The translations under genes were made by a program, and so were the position numbers. 64,000 bases of DNA from Enterococcus lactis (lineage in GTDB: Bacteria; Bacillota; Bacilli; Lactobacillales; Enterococcaceae), in contig NZ_BNJW01000007.1 of the NCBI RefSeq assembly GCF_015751045.1, forward strand, positions 1 through 64,000, given 5' to 3'. Below are positions 8,271 through 16,705 of the stretch, one piece after another (within the stretch, counting starts at the first letter, position 1; every line of letters begins with the position of its first letter). A model generated the notes under the pieces. That model was not told where the DNA came from, made no database searches, and saw only the letters and a program-made list of their open reading frames with translations.

Positions 8271-8558
8271 TTATATCACCACTTTATTTTCTATCTCTTT
8301 CACTCCATAAAGCGGAATGAGTTCTTCTTTTGACTGATAATAAACAGCTTTTTCACGGTTCTTCATCAAAAATAGAAAGATTTCTTTCATAGCAAGTGGT
8401 GCTTTGCCTTGTTCAAATAAAAAGATGAATTGATACGATTCATTTATCTGGATTCTTGTCACAGGAATCAGTTTTTGGTCTTGAGCCAAAAAAACACCTT
8501 GATAATCTGTTTTTTTGGGTGATTTTGTAAGAATTGTCAATAAGTCTGCTGCTCGCAT
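8271..8558 (-). CDS. Small conserved hypothetical protein
   Basis: About 95 residues from the ATG at 8558, which has AAGGAG nine bases upstream; a longer open frame to 8597 lacks a ribosome site. The sequence is a mix of hydrophobic strands and charged turns with no signal peptide or membrane segment, so probably a small cytosolic alpha/beta protein. Not recognised. It is transcribed away from the divergent yitT-like gene and is followed by the 400-base intergenic region that holds the leader RNA. Confidence 0.6.
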   Translation of the reverse strand: MRAADLLTILTKSPKKTDYQGVFLAQDQKLIPVTRIQINESYQFIFLFEQGKAPLAMKEIFLFLMKNREKAVYYQSKEELIPLYGVKEIENKVVI

Positions 8559-8621
8559 TTTTCCACTCCTTTTTGATAATTTGGAAGAAACAACCAAAAA
8601 TAAATTTTTTTCATTTTCCTC

Positions 8622-8649
8622 TTGAAGAAAGAGTATAAGTCAGTATAAT
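8622..8649 (+). promoter_or_regulatory. Promoter of yitT-like gene
   Basis: TTGAAG (8622-8627), 16-bp spacer and perfect TATAAT (8644-8649), about 42 bases before the start codon at 8691. Confidence 0.7.
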
Positions 8650-8690
8650 GAAGAGGTTGCTGAAAATTTTCAAAAGAAAAGAGGCTAGAA

Positions 8691-9359
8691 ATGAAAAAAT
8701 TAAATTTAATGACAGAATTGTGCGGAATCATTTTAGGCGCAGGGATCTATGGATTGGCTGTGACAGGCATCAATATTCCATCTAAACTGGCAGATGGTGG
8801 TGTTACTGGTATTGCTTTGCTCTTGCATAATCTTTTTGGATTCGCGCCTTCTATCACTTCGCTGCTTTTTAATTTACCTTTACTGCTTATCTCATTGTTT
8901 CTTTTTGGAAAACACGCTTTTCTTCGGACGATCGTCGGAACATTTGCGCTGGTTTTCTTTTTACATTTATGGGAAAGCCTTCATATACATTTTGCTGTAG
9001 ATAGTCTACTGATCAATAGTTTGATGACAGGGATTCTTTCTGGCATTGGTTGCGGTCTCGTCTTTCGATTTGGCGGAAGCACAGGCGGAACAGATATCAT
9101 TTATCAAGCCATTGAAAAATATTTTCATATTAAGATTGGCAAAAGTCTTTTCTTGATCACTTTTGGTATTTTAGTTGTCTCCTTGCTTTATTTGGATCTC
9201 ACACATTTTCTGTATACATTGCTTAGCTGTTCTATTCTATCTTATACATTGAATAAAGTGAAGTATCTGGAAATTGGATCTGTTTTACCCCAATTGGAAG
9301 CAAAACAGACTACAGAAACATTTGAACCACTTGATCCTCTTGAACAGTTAGAGCACTGA
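8691..9359 (+). CDS. YitT-family membrane protein, short form
   Basis: Membrane protein of 222 residues with about five hydrophobic segments and the YitT/DUF161 hallmarks: NIPSKLADGGVTGIALLLH near the N-terminus and RFGGSTGGTDIIYQ near residue 130. Typical YitT proteins run to ~290 residues and end in a soluble DUF2179 domain; this one stops after the membrane part with a short Glu/Thr-rich tail. A full-length paralogue is at 52401-53276. A clear promoter and GAGGC ribosome site precede it. Function of the family is unknown. Confidence 0.85.
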   Translation: MKKLNLMTELCGIILGAGIYGLAVTGINIPSKLADGGVTGIALLLHNLFGFAPSITSLLFNLPLLLISLFLFGKHAFLRTIVGTFALVFFLHLWESLHIHFAVDSLLINSLMTGILSGIGCGLVFRFGGSTGGTDIIYQAIEKYFHIKIGKSLFLITFGILVVSLLYLDLTHFLYTLLSCSILSYTLNKVKYLEIGSVLPQLEAKQTTETFEPLDPLEQLEH

Positions 9360-9451
9360 TTCTTATTTTTACTATTTTATTTACTTTACTAAAAGATCAT
9401 TATGTAAACTACGACGTATATTCTTTCAATAAAATTTTTTATAAAATATGA

Positions 9452-9500
9452 AAACAAACTATTTTTGCAGACAACCTGTGAAAATAGTTTGTTTTTTACT
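9452..9500 (+). terminator. Terminator of yitT-like gene
   Basis: AAACAAACTATTTT pairs over 14 bp with AAAATAGTTTGTTT (9481-9494), followed by a T-run. Confidence 0.85.
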
Positions 9501-9587
9501 CTTCACCCTTTCTCCTCTTGCTCACGGCAGAAAACATCAGCTAAGAAAAAAAGATTAGGTTACGATATAATCATTCGAGTAGAGTAT

Positions 9588-9612
9588 AAAAAAAGAAACG
9601 CCGCAGCGTTTC
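9588..9612 (-). terminator. Terminator of the gene at 9650
   Basis: On the minus strand GAAACGC-TGCG-GCGTTTC is followed by seven U residues. Confidence 0.8.
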
Positions 9613-9649
9613 CTTCCCCACTATAACATAATACAAGGTTGTATTTGAC

Positions 9650-10390
9650 TTATTTAAAATAGCTATTCTCTCCTAAAGAATTTCCCTGATCGTCAATCAG
9701 CCCTTGCAGTGAACGTTCTAAGATACTATGGCTTTTTTTCGATTTTTTTTCTTCTGACTGCTTTGTTTCCTCTAATGTTTTTGTTAGATTGAACGTGCGT
9801 ACAGAAGGCTCATCATTTCTTTTTTCTTGATAAGGCGTTGGTTCTGTATCAAACAACAGATAAGAGTCATCTGTTTTTTTCATTGATTCGATCAAATGCT
9901 CTTCAGAAATTTTACTTTCTCTAGGGTCTGGAATAATAGATGCAGGTACATATTTAGGAACAAAATAAGAACGTTCCCGTACCTTTGTGTCCACTGATGA
10001 ACTTCTCATAGTATTTCGAGACTCTGTCCTCGTTTCACTTTGCCTGACAGGACGAGAAGACTCACCAAAAAGTTTTTTTCGTCCAGTCGACGTGAGTTCT
10101 GATTGATGATGTCCAGTATAATCCGGTAATTTTTCTTTATGTTTTTCCAAATTTTCCTTACGCGGAGCTGACTTCAATCCATTTGTTGCACGGCGCTTGC
10201 GTCGGACCTGTTCAGTGTTTGTGTTCGTGAAATGGAATTCTTTCATTTGTTCAAACGGGTGCTGATTCTGTTCAGTCAAAAGATCTTCCTGTCCGTCAAA
10301 TAATACCCGCTTCTTCTCGCTGGTTAATTTTACGCCTAACTCGTCATCGTACGCAGGAAAACGGAAATGTTTTCGTCTGATTTCTTTCAT
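9650..10390 (-). CDS. Disordered, charged hypothetical protein
   Basis: 246 residues, very rich in Lys, Arg, Glu, Ser and Thr, with no signal peptide, membrane segment or recognisable domain. The N-terminus (KEIRRKHFRFPAYDDELG) and a central FVPKYVPASIIPDPRESK stretch look like short conserved linear motifs in an otherwise unstructured chain; a basic RRKRRA patch lies near residue 65. Start ATG at 10390 has GGATGG upstream and a good terminator follows, so it is a genuine single-gene unit. The composition suggests a scaffold or adaptor protein, but no function can be assigned. Confidence 0.75.
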   Translation of the reverse strand: MKEIRRKHFRFPAYDDELGVKLTSEKKRVLFDGQEDLLTEQNQHPFEQMKEFHFTNTNTEQVRRKRRATNGLKSAPRKENLEKHKEKLPDYTGHHQSELTSTGRKKLFGESSRPVRQSETRTESRNTMRSSSVDTKVRERSYFVPKYVPASIIPDPRESKISEEHLIESMKKTDDSYLLFDTEPTPYQEKRNDEPSVRTFNLTKTLEETKQSEEKKSKKSHSILERSLQGLIDDQGNSLGENSYFK

Positions 10391-10519
10391 TCAAACCATC
10401 CTTCTCAAAAATGGAACTTTTCTCAATAATAGCACAGATTTTTTGTTTTCAGTAGCAATGCGCTGATTATTTTAAGAAAATAGCGATGAATTTCATAAAT
10501 ATATAAAAAGTAACGAGGC

Positions 10520-11467
10520 TTAATTTGTCGTTTCTCTGATGACTAGTTCAGGGAAAAAACGACGATAACCTTGACTTGCCCCTTTCTCTTCTATTTTTTT
10601 CAGCAACATTTCCCCGCATACTTCCCCCATACGGATAATATCTTGCTTGATCGTTGTCAATTTAGGCGAACTGATTTGGTCTAAAAACACGCCATCAAAG
10701 CCGATCACACCAAATTCTTCCGGCAAGTGCCCACCAGCATTTACAATTCCTCTTACCGCTCCTAGTGCCAGTCGATCTGAGCTGCATACAAAACAAGTTT
10801 TATCGGTGAAACCTGCCCAGTTTTCTATCATATATCTTTCTACTTCTGTCGAATGATTTGGAAATCGCAAGATCTTACTTGGAAGATCAGCTTCCTTCAT
10901 CACAGATAAGTAACCAGCTTCCCTTGAAAGCTCAAAAGATTCGTCCACTTCGATCCCGATATAAATAATTGTTTGGTAATCTCTTTCTAAGGCATATTGC
11001 GTTGCTTTTGCTGTACCATATTCATTATCGCTGTCTACATAGTCATATCCTTCACAATTTTCTCCAAACAAAACAACTGGTTTTTCCAAGCGGTCAATCC
11101 AATCGAAGTCTTTTTTTCTGACACCTGTGATGATGTATCCATCACAAGAACCGACATCGAATGCGTCATTTGTAACTAGTTGGAGAGAATAATGCGCTTT
11201 TCCGATCCGTTTAGCGATCCCCATCAGCAAATTCATGTAATAGGGCTCGGTTGTGTCGATTTCTTCCAGTATAAATAATTTGATGATCTGTGACCGATTC
11301 GTGACAAGTGCTTTTGCAGCAATATTTGGGCGGTAATCCAATTCAGCCATTGCTGAGAAAACTAACTCTTTCAATTCATCCGTCACCTGTTCCGGATGAT
11401 TGATGACTCGAGAAACCGTCATTTTTGAAACATTGGCACGTTTTGCAACATCTGCTAAAGTGGGCAT
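10520..11467 (-). CDS. LacI/GalR-family transcriptional regulator (orphan)
   Basis: 315 residues. The N-terminal LacI helix-turn-helix is textbook (TLADVAKRANVSKMTVSRV with the hinge helix RPNIAAKAL near residue 47); the rest is a periplasmic-binding-type effector domain containing DGYIITG and GVIGFDGV. Unlike most LacI members it has no sugar transporter or catabolic operon beside it: the neighbours are a disordered protein and an alpha/beta hydrolase. It may act on distant promoters. The effector is unknown. Confidence 0.9.
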   Translation of the reverse strand: MPTLADVAKRANVSKMTVSRVINHPEQVTDELKELVFSAMAELDYRPNIAAKALVTNRSQIIKLFILEEIDTTEPYYMNLLMGIAKRIGKAHYSLQLVTNDAFDVGSCDGYIITGVRKKDFDWIDRLEKPVVLFGENCEGYDYVDSDNEYGTAKATQYALERDYQTIIYIGIEVDESFELSREAGYLSVMKEADLPSKILRFPNHSTEVERYMIENWAGFTDKTCFVCSSDRLALGAVRGIVNAGGHLPEEFGVIGFDGVFLDQISSPKLTTIKQDIIRMGEVCGEMLLKKIEEKGASQGYRRFFPELVIRETTN

Positions 11468-11602
11468 GCTCTCTTCCTTTCTAACATGTTGTCGTTCTTA
11501 TTACCAATTATACCAAATTTTCCTAACAGGGTTCATTATAGCCCAAAAGAAAAATCAGAAAATCTCCTATCCTCCTTAAGTGATTTTCCGATTCAGCTAT
11601 TT

Positions 11603-12361
11603 CTATTTTTTTATCAAATTCTTTGCTAAAAAAGCGGAAGCTTCCTCCATCAGTGGTATTTGTACCATGTGTCGCTGTGTTTTGGAGGAACGAAAAACAA
11701 TTTCTTTTCCGTAAGGCTCATGCCGGTTTTTCTCTACAAATCTTTCCGTTTGTATATAAGGGATCTTTTCATCTGCTTGTCCATGCCAAAAGAACAGAGG
11801 GCGTCCAGCTAACTTTTCCGGCTGCAATGATAAATCATAACTCTTGATCCACGAGATCAGATCAAAATAGTCTTTTGGCAAGATATAGTTGTATTCTGAC
11901 GCTCGTCTTGCGATTTCTTTCCCATATTCCAGAGGCGCAGGAGATCCCATCAAACATACACCTGCTGCTATATGAGGATGCTTGGCTAACAACGCGCATG
12001 TTGTCATTCCGCCCATCGAAACCCCGCCAACTGCAAGCCGATCATGTAAAAGATCTCTTTTTTCTAAATGCTTGATAAGCGTGTCAAACTCAAACAAGTT
12101 CCCGTAGATACTATCCCAAAATGTATAGGATGGAATAGAAGAAACTGGCTGTTTTCGTTCCCCATGATTCATCGCATCTGGCAGGATCACGCGAATACCT
12201 TGCTGTGCAATTTTCCTTCCTTGTGTCAAAACTAACTCCTTACTTGTCTGCCATCCGTGATAATAGATGACAACGGGAATCCGTTCTTCTCTTAATTCTT
12301 TCAGGACAACTTCTAGCACTGGAATTTGATTGACAGAACGTTTCAATATAATTGGATTCAA
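11603..12361 (-). CDS. Alpha/beta hydrolase (esterase/peptidase-like)
   Basis: 252 residues starting at a TTG with AGGTGAG eight bases upstream. Nucleophile elbow GVSMGG (Ser115), an HG oxyanion motif in YYHGW near residue 35, and PDAMNHGE near residue 61 place it with the YitV/dienelactone-hydrolase-like esterases. The acid is probably Asp in GQADEK, and the His lies in the QRHM segment near the C-terminus. It follows the small membrane protein gene by a few bases, so they form a two-gene operon. Cytosolic; substrate unknown. Confidence 0.85.
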   Translation of the reverse strand: MNPIILKRSVNQIPVLEVVLKELREERIPVVIYYHGWQTSKELVLTQGRKIAQQGIRVILPDAMNHGERKQPVSSIPSYTFWDSIYGNLFEFDTLIKHLEKRDLLHDRLAVGGVSMGGMTTCALLAKHPHIAAGVCLMGSPAPLEYGKEIARRASEYNYILPKDYFDLISWIKSYDLSLQPEKLAGRPLFFWHGQADEKIPYIQTERFVEKNRHEPYGKEIVFRSSKTQRHMVQIPLMEEASAFLAKNLIKK

Positions 12362-12364
12362 TGG

Positions 12365-12754
12365 TTACTCACCTATTTTCATTAAATTTCCTGATCGCCA
12401 TAGCAACCATGATCCGACAGTCGTCTGGAACAGGTTCAGTATACCAAATAATATAAATGCAGGACTGAATGGCTCAGGAAATAAGAATAGGGAACAAAGC
12501 CCCACCACTCCTAATGCTAGCGAAAGGAGAGGATAAATAGAGAAATTCAAAAAACTGGCAACGCTACCGAAAATATTACCAATAAATAGTATCAAAAAGA
12601 AAAAAACGCTTAGAATCAAACCATCTGTCAGCGACATCTGAAAAACAATGTTCTCTACATCAATTGGCTGTTGAATCGCATAGACACCTAAGTATATACT
12701 GAGAAGGAGACTGAGCACGTGGCTGGCACAAAACACTCGATTGACCGTTTTCAT
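12365..12754 (-). CDS. Small four-helix membrane protein
   Basis: 129 residues from the ATG at 12754, with TTAGGTG seven bases upstream (a GTG three codons earlier overlaps that ribosome site). Four hydrophobic segments separated by short loops; no known family recognised. It is the first gene of a unit with the alpha/beta hydrolase, separated by 3 bases. Confidence 0.65.
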   Translation of the reverse strand: MKTVNRVFCASHVLSLLLSIYLGVYAIQQPIDVENIVFQMSLTDGLILSVFFFLILFIGNIFGSVASFLNFSIYPLLSLALGVVGLCSLFLFPEPFSPAFILFGILNLFQTTVGSWLLWRSGNLMKIGE

Positions 12755-12838
12755 TTTAATCACCTAACCTATCTTTATAATTCTATTATAATCATTTTAT
12801 CATTTTTTGGTACCAATAAAGTTTCAATTTTTCTTCAC

Positions 12839-12868
12839 TTGCGATTTTTTTTGATATTGTTGTTATAC
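12839..12868 (+). promoter_or_regulatory. Promoter of UPF0316 gene
   Basis: TTGCGA (12839-12844), 18-bp spacer, TTATAC (12863-12868) preceded by TG; the start codon follows within about 20 bases, so the 5' leader is very short. Confidence 0.5.
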
Positions 12869-12888
12869 AAATGAAAGGAGTTTTACAA

Positions 12889-13431
12889 ATGATTGATCCT
12901 AAAATGTTGGGGATGATCTTCCTCATCAATTTTGCTTATATCACTTTGAACACGTTACGTTTTATGCTGACAATGAAAGGCTACCGGCTGATTGCTCCCC
13001 TTGTCAGTATGGTTGAGATCACGATCTATATCGTAGGGCTATCTCTTGTATTGGATCGTTTAGATAATCCGCTGAATTTATTTGTCTATGCGCTAGGTTA
13101 CGCAGTAGGTATCAGTGTTGGGATTTTGATTGAAGACAAGCTGGCATTAGGATACATCATGGTCACAACGATTTTGCCAGCAAATAGCGCGGAAGATAAA
13201 AGTTTGCCTGGTATACTGAGAGAACACGGTTACGGTGTGACACAAACTTCTGCAATGGGTCTAGAAGGCGAGCGACTGGTCTTGGAAATACTTTCTCCTA
13301 GAAAAAGCGAACGTGAACTGTATCGTCTGATCAAAGAAATTGAAGAGCGTGCTTTCATCATCTCATATGAGCCAAAATATATTTCAGGTGGTTTTTGGAC
13401 TAAAAAAGTAAGAAAAAGACAAGGAAAATAA
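12889..13431 (+). CDS. UPF0316/DUF2179 membrane protein (YebE-like)
   Basis: 180 residues. Start set at ATG 12889, which has AAAGGAG nine bases upstream; an in-frame ATG at 12871 lies before that site. The N-terminal half has three hydrophobic segments; the C-terminal ~80 residues are a DUF2179-type soluble domain (GYGVTQTSAMGLEGERLVLEI). This matches UPF0316 proteins, whose role is unknown; DUF2179 domains elsewhere are suspected nucleotide or metabolite sensors. Monocistronic, with its own promoter and a strong terminator. Confidence 0.85.
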   Translation: MIDPKMLGMIFLINFAYITLNTLRFMLTMKGYRLIAPLVSMVEITIYIVGLSLVLDRLDNPLNLFVYALGYAVGISVGILIEDKLALGYIMVTTILPANSAEDKSLPGILREHGYGVTQTSAMGLEGERLVLEILSPRKSERELYRLIKEIEERAFIISYEPKYISGGFWTKKVRKRQGK

Positions 13432-13442
13432 CTCACAAATTA

Positions 13443-13490
13443 AAAAACTGTCGAACATATAAATTAAATTTTAGATGTTCGACAGTTTTT
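13443..13490 (+). terminator. Terminator of UPF0316 gene
   Basis: AAAAACTGTCGAACAT pairs perfectly over 16 bp with ATGTTCGACAGTTTTT. Confidence 0.9.
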
Positions 13491-13514
13491 ATTTATAATT
13501 TTGATTAAAAAACA

Positions 13515-13543
13515 TCGACATATACTCATTGATTTGTTATTAT
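13515..13543 (+). promoter_or_regulatory. Promoter of the membrane protein gene at 13579
   Basis: TCGACA (13515-13520), 17-bp spacer, TATTAT (13538-13543); a second TATACT overlaps. The start codon is about 36 bases downstream. Confidence 0.5.
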
Positions 13544-13578
13544 ACTTTATATACTTATCAATTTAATTTGGAGATATT

Positions 13579-14211
13579 ATGGAAATTCAACGTAAAACAA
13601 CTAATTTTTTACATTTAGGCTCTTTTTTTGCAACTTTGACGATTTTATTTTTTCTATGTTATTCGTACGTTAAGACCTCACATGCGCCTTCTAGTGCATT
13701 AGGCTGGTTGCTTTTGGATCATTCTGATATTACAGAAACCGAAGAAAATCCGTTTTTTTTGATTCTATCTTCTCTATGCGGCTTGATGTTTTCTGTATAT
13801 TTCGGTGCCTATTTTTTTCATCGACATCCTGGTACGTTAAATGAAGCTTCAGGTGTATTGATTGCATTTAAAACGTTTTCTTTTTTAGCTATTCTTTTTT
13901 ATTCGTTTAATCACAATACGCTTTTCTTCTTTATCATGAATGGTTTAGTCGTGATTTTATCTATTTTCACTTATTTTATTTTTTCACTCATTTTTAGCCA
14001 AATGAGATGTCCGCTCTTCTTTCGATTAGTTCCTGTCACATGTTTTATCTACAGCTTGTTTTCTTTTTTTGTCCTTGCTTTGATACCATTGGCCAACCCT
14101 TCGACGATCCAAGTCGCAGGAAATCTGTTGGATATGCTTTTCATCGTCAGTCTAGGTGTATTTATGTGGCAAAGAAAAAAGAAACAAAATAAAAAGCATT
14201 TTGAAGCCTGA
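13579..14211 (+). CDS. Polytopic membrane protein of unknown function
   Basis: 210 residues with about six membrane helices, very Phe/Leu-rich, ending in a basic tail (WQRKKKQNKKHF) that should be cytoplasmic. Start ATG 13579 with TTTGGAG upstream. The layout recalls the DUF998 group, but no diagnostic motif was seen. Monocistronic between its own promoter and terminator. Confidence 0.65.
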   Translation: MEIQRKTTNFLHLGSFFATLTILFFLCYSYVKTSHAPSSALGWLLLDHSDITETEENPFFLILSSLCGLMFSVYFGAYFFHRHPGTLNEASGVLIAFKTFSFLAILFYSFNHNTLFFFIMNGLVVILSIFTYFIFSLIFSQMRCPLFFRLVPVTCFIYSLFSFFVLALIPLANPSTIQVAGNLLDMLFIVSLGVFMWQRKKKQNKKHFEA

Positions 14212-14237
14212 CTATGACGACTTCATAAATGCTTTTT
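14191..14237 (+). terminator. Terminator overlapping the end of the 13579 gene
   Basis: AAAAAGCATTT and AAATGCTTTTTT form the stem, with GAAG/CTTC extending it after a bulge; the 5' arm lies within the coding sequence. Confidence 0.75.
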
Positions 14238-14347
14238 TAGTTTTAAACACTTCAATCTAAAAAAATAACCCAAGTTTGGATAGATGATTAATAATGACTT
14301 ACCATTCGTTTCTGAGTGATTCTGGATCACCAAATGGGCTTCCTAAT

Positions 14348-14560
14348 CTAATCGGCTAGTTCTTCCCTTAGAATGCCATACTTGACTGAATCATAATATT
14401 GATTATTTAAAAATCTAACTTTTCTTATGACTCCTTCCTTAGTCATTCCACATTTCTCACCAATTTTTTGCATTCCTTTGTTTCCAGACCATGTAGTGAA
14501 TCCAATATGTGGTAGATAGGCAAAATACTCAAATAATTCTTTTAACCATAAAAGAAGAGA
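14348..14560 (-). pseudogene. GNAT acetyltransferase remnant (RimL/YoaA-like C-terminus)
   Basis: This gene-less stretch translates on the minus strand into a typical GNAT C-terminal part: TTWSGNKGMQKIGEKCGM followed by TKEGVIRKVRFLNNQYYDSV and KYGILREEL, then a stop at 14348. The open frame continues upstream a little further but has no start codon and lacks the acetyl-CoA-binding region, and a repeat-like hairpin (GCAAAAATTATGC) lies at its upstream edge. It is a truncated gene fragment, evidently non-functional. Confidence 0.75.
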
Positions 14561-14631
14561 AAGACTCCTCTTGCAAAAATCAGCATAATTTTTGCTTACT
14601 GCTCTCTTAGATTCTACTCACCAAAGCTACT

Positions 14632-15513
14632 CTATATTGTTCCATATTCTTTGATATAAGAAAATGCATGCGGCATAAATTTTTTGCTCAGCTCAGAAAA
14701 GATTTGTCGTTTAAGAAAGGCCGTTTCCTCCATTGTCAATGAAGGATCCAATGTTGGAAATTCGATCTCAAGATTGTTTTTTTCGACAATAGGCAATGCT
14801 AGTGTAAATGATTCTTCTTCCTTTATGGTATTCGTCACAAGTAATGACTGATGGAAAATACTAGGCCGACGATTTTTATATTTATTCTTACGTATCCTGT
14901 CAACGATAACTTCTATTTGATCAAAAAAGTACGCTTCATTTACATCTCCAATAAGTTCGGCTAATTCTTTGAATGCCTTCGTTACAGGAAGCTGATTCTT
15001 TTGTATAAAAAAATAATTAGCCAACGTAAGCGGGAAGTGTTCTTTAGAGGAAAGTGTAATAAAACGATACTTCTGATTTCCTGCAGTCGTTCTCAGCAAT
15101 TCTGTCTCTCGGCTGTTTCTTACTCCATAAAAATGCGTTTCTTTTCGTTCATCTTCAAAACAATACGCCCAAATAACTTCTCCCATCGCTAATTTTTGTT
15201 CAGCCACAGAGAGTCTCTTCAATTGGTCGGCTATGGTTTCAGCAGCCGAAGTGGCTTGTTGCAAGTAATCGTTGGGATCAAATACTGGAAAGTTCAAATG
15301 ATATCTTCGTTCTTCTCTCTTGATTAATCCTGCATCGATCAATAGATCAAGAAAATGAGAAAATTTGTTTTGCGGAAATTCTTTTTTCAATTCTCTTAGA
15401 ATCGTTTCTTTTTCTCGATGTTCATATAGATAATCGGTCAATAAAGAAAAAAGCGGATCACCGGTCAGTTTTTGATAAAAGTTTTCCTTATTTTTTGAAT
15501 AATAATAGTTCAT
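14632..15513 (-). CDS. DUF1803-like hypothetical protein
   Basis: 293 residues, soluble and mixed alpha/beta. The first ~75 residues (QKLTGDPLFSLLTDYLYEHRE, then LIDAGLIKREERRYHLNFP) look like a winged-helix-type module; the remainder is unrecognised. I place it tentatively in the DUF1803 family, found near ppaC in other Lactobacillales. It lies downstream of ppaC and is separated from it by a strong terminator, so it is probably transcribed mainly from its own promoter. Function unknown. Confidence 0.65.
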   Translation of the reverse strand: MNYYYSKNKENFYQKLTGDPLFSLLTDYLYEHREKETILRELKKEFPQNKFSHFLDLLIDAGLIKREERRYHLNFPVFDPNDYLQQATSAAETIADQLKRLSVAEQKLAMGEVIWAYCFEDERKETHFYGVRNSRETELLRTTAGNQKYRFITLSSKEHFPLTLANYFFIQKNQLPVTKAFKELAELIGDVNEAYFFDQIEVIVDRIRKNKYKNRRPSIFHQSLLVTNTIKEEESFTLALPIVEKNNLEIEFPTLDPSLTMEETAFLKRQIFSELSKKFMPHAFSYIKEYGTI

Positions 15514-15567
15514 ATATGTTCTCTTTTCTATCCATTTTATTTTACTTAAAAGGCTTTTACATAAAAA

Positions 15568-15613
15568 GGAGGAAGAATAAGAGTCATGTTTGACTGTTAT
15601 TCTCCTCCATTTC
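15568..15613 (-). terminator. Terminator downstream of ppaC
   Basis: On the minus strand GGAGGAGAATAA pairs with TTATTCTTCCTCC across a short loop and is followed by UUUUU. Confidence 0.85.
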
Positions 15614-15694
15614 TTAGACTTTTAGTATGTTCTGTGTTTCTTTTTATTCAATCGCTTATCCCATTCACTTTGAATGCTTCATCCTACCATTTGA

Positions 15695-16621
15695 TTAGCT
15701 GAATACAGCCGTCAACTGAGGTACGACTTGTTTTTTACGTGAAACGACACCTTTAAGCAAAGCTCGGTTGTTGGTCAAAGTTGTTTGGAAAGCTTCTTCT
15801 ACTTTTTCTTTTTCTTTACCAGCAACAAGTAATTCTGAATCGCTGTCTAAGATATTTGTGACAACTAATACGAATAAATCGTAGCCATTTGCTTTCATTT
15901 CTTCTTCCATCGCTGCTTCTAGTTCTGCTTGCCGATCCATCACTTCATTCAGATCCACTGTATTGACTTGAGCGATACGCACATTGGAACTGCCCATTGG
16001 GAAACTTTTTGCATCCAAATCAAGAAGAACCGCAGCTGATTTATCACTTAGATTCGTTCCGGCTTTCAACATTTCAAGACCATAGGCAGTTAGATCTACT
16101 TCAGCGATTGCTGCAAGTTCTTTTGCAGCTGCTTCGTCTTCAGGCGTACATGTTGGCGATTTGAACAACAATGTATCTGAAATGATAGCTGAAAGCATGA
16201 TCCCAGCAATTTCTTTAGGGATCGTTACTTGGTTTTCTTTATATAGTTTTAAAATGATCGTACTTGTACATCCAACTGGTTCTGCACGATAGTACAATGG
16301 ATTAGCTGTTTCAAAGTTTGCAATACGATGGTGGTCTACTACAGCCAAAATATTTACTTCGCTGATATCTGAAATACTTTGTTGGAATTCATTATGATCC
16401 ACAAGCATGACATCTGCATTTTCTGCTTTAGCTGACTCTAATACTCGTGGTGCAGATAATTGAAAGTGGTCTAATGCGTATTGTGTTTCTTCATTAGGTG
16501 TACCTAGAGCAACTGCTTCTGTTTCGTTACCTAATTCATTTTGGAAGTGTGAAAAGGCAATGGCTGCCCCAATTGCATCTGTATCTGGATTTTGGTGACC
16601 AAAAACTAAAATTTTTGACAT
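15695..16621 (-). CDS. ppaC: Manganese-dependent inorganic pyrophosphatase (family II)
   Basis: 309 residues from the ATG at 16621, which has AAAGGAG upstream; the longer frame is not supported. The N-terminal DHH domain shows [11 protein letters not shown] (His9, Asp13, Asp15), MLVDHNE, and the DHH motif VVDHHR; the C-terminal DHHA2 domain ends in the substrate-binding SRKKQ near residue 297. It hydrolyses pyrophosphate from biosynthesis to phosphate in the cytoplasm. Between pflA and the DUF1803-like gene; separate transcription is likely given terminators on both sides. Confidence 0.97.
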   Translation of the reverse strand: MSKILVFGHQNPDTDAIGAAIAFSHFQNELGNETEAVALGTPNEETQYALDHFQLSAPRVLESAKAENADVMLVDHNEFQQSISDISEVNILAVVDHHRIANFETANPLYYRAEPVGCTSTIILKLYKENQVTIPKEIAGIMLSAIISDTLLFKSPTCTPEDEAAAKELAAIAEVDLTAYGLEMLKAGTNLSDKSAAVLLDLDAKSFPMGSSNVRIAQVNTVDLNEVMDRQAELEAAMEEEMKANGYDLFVLVVTNILDSDSELLVAGKEKEKVEEAFQTTLTNNRALLKGVVSRKKQVVPQLTAVFS

Positions 16622-16661
16622 GTCATTCGCTCCTTTGTGATTTCTCCTATTTAATAATAGC

Positions 16662-16698
16662 AAAAAAACGGAAAGAAGCAATACTTAACTTCTTTCCG
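16662..16698 (-). terminator. Terminator of pflA
   Basis: On the minus strand CGGAAAGAAG and CTTCTTTCCG form a 10-bp stem followed by a seven-U run. Confidence 0.9.
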
Positions 16699-16705
16699 AT
16701 GCGTT

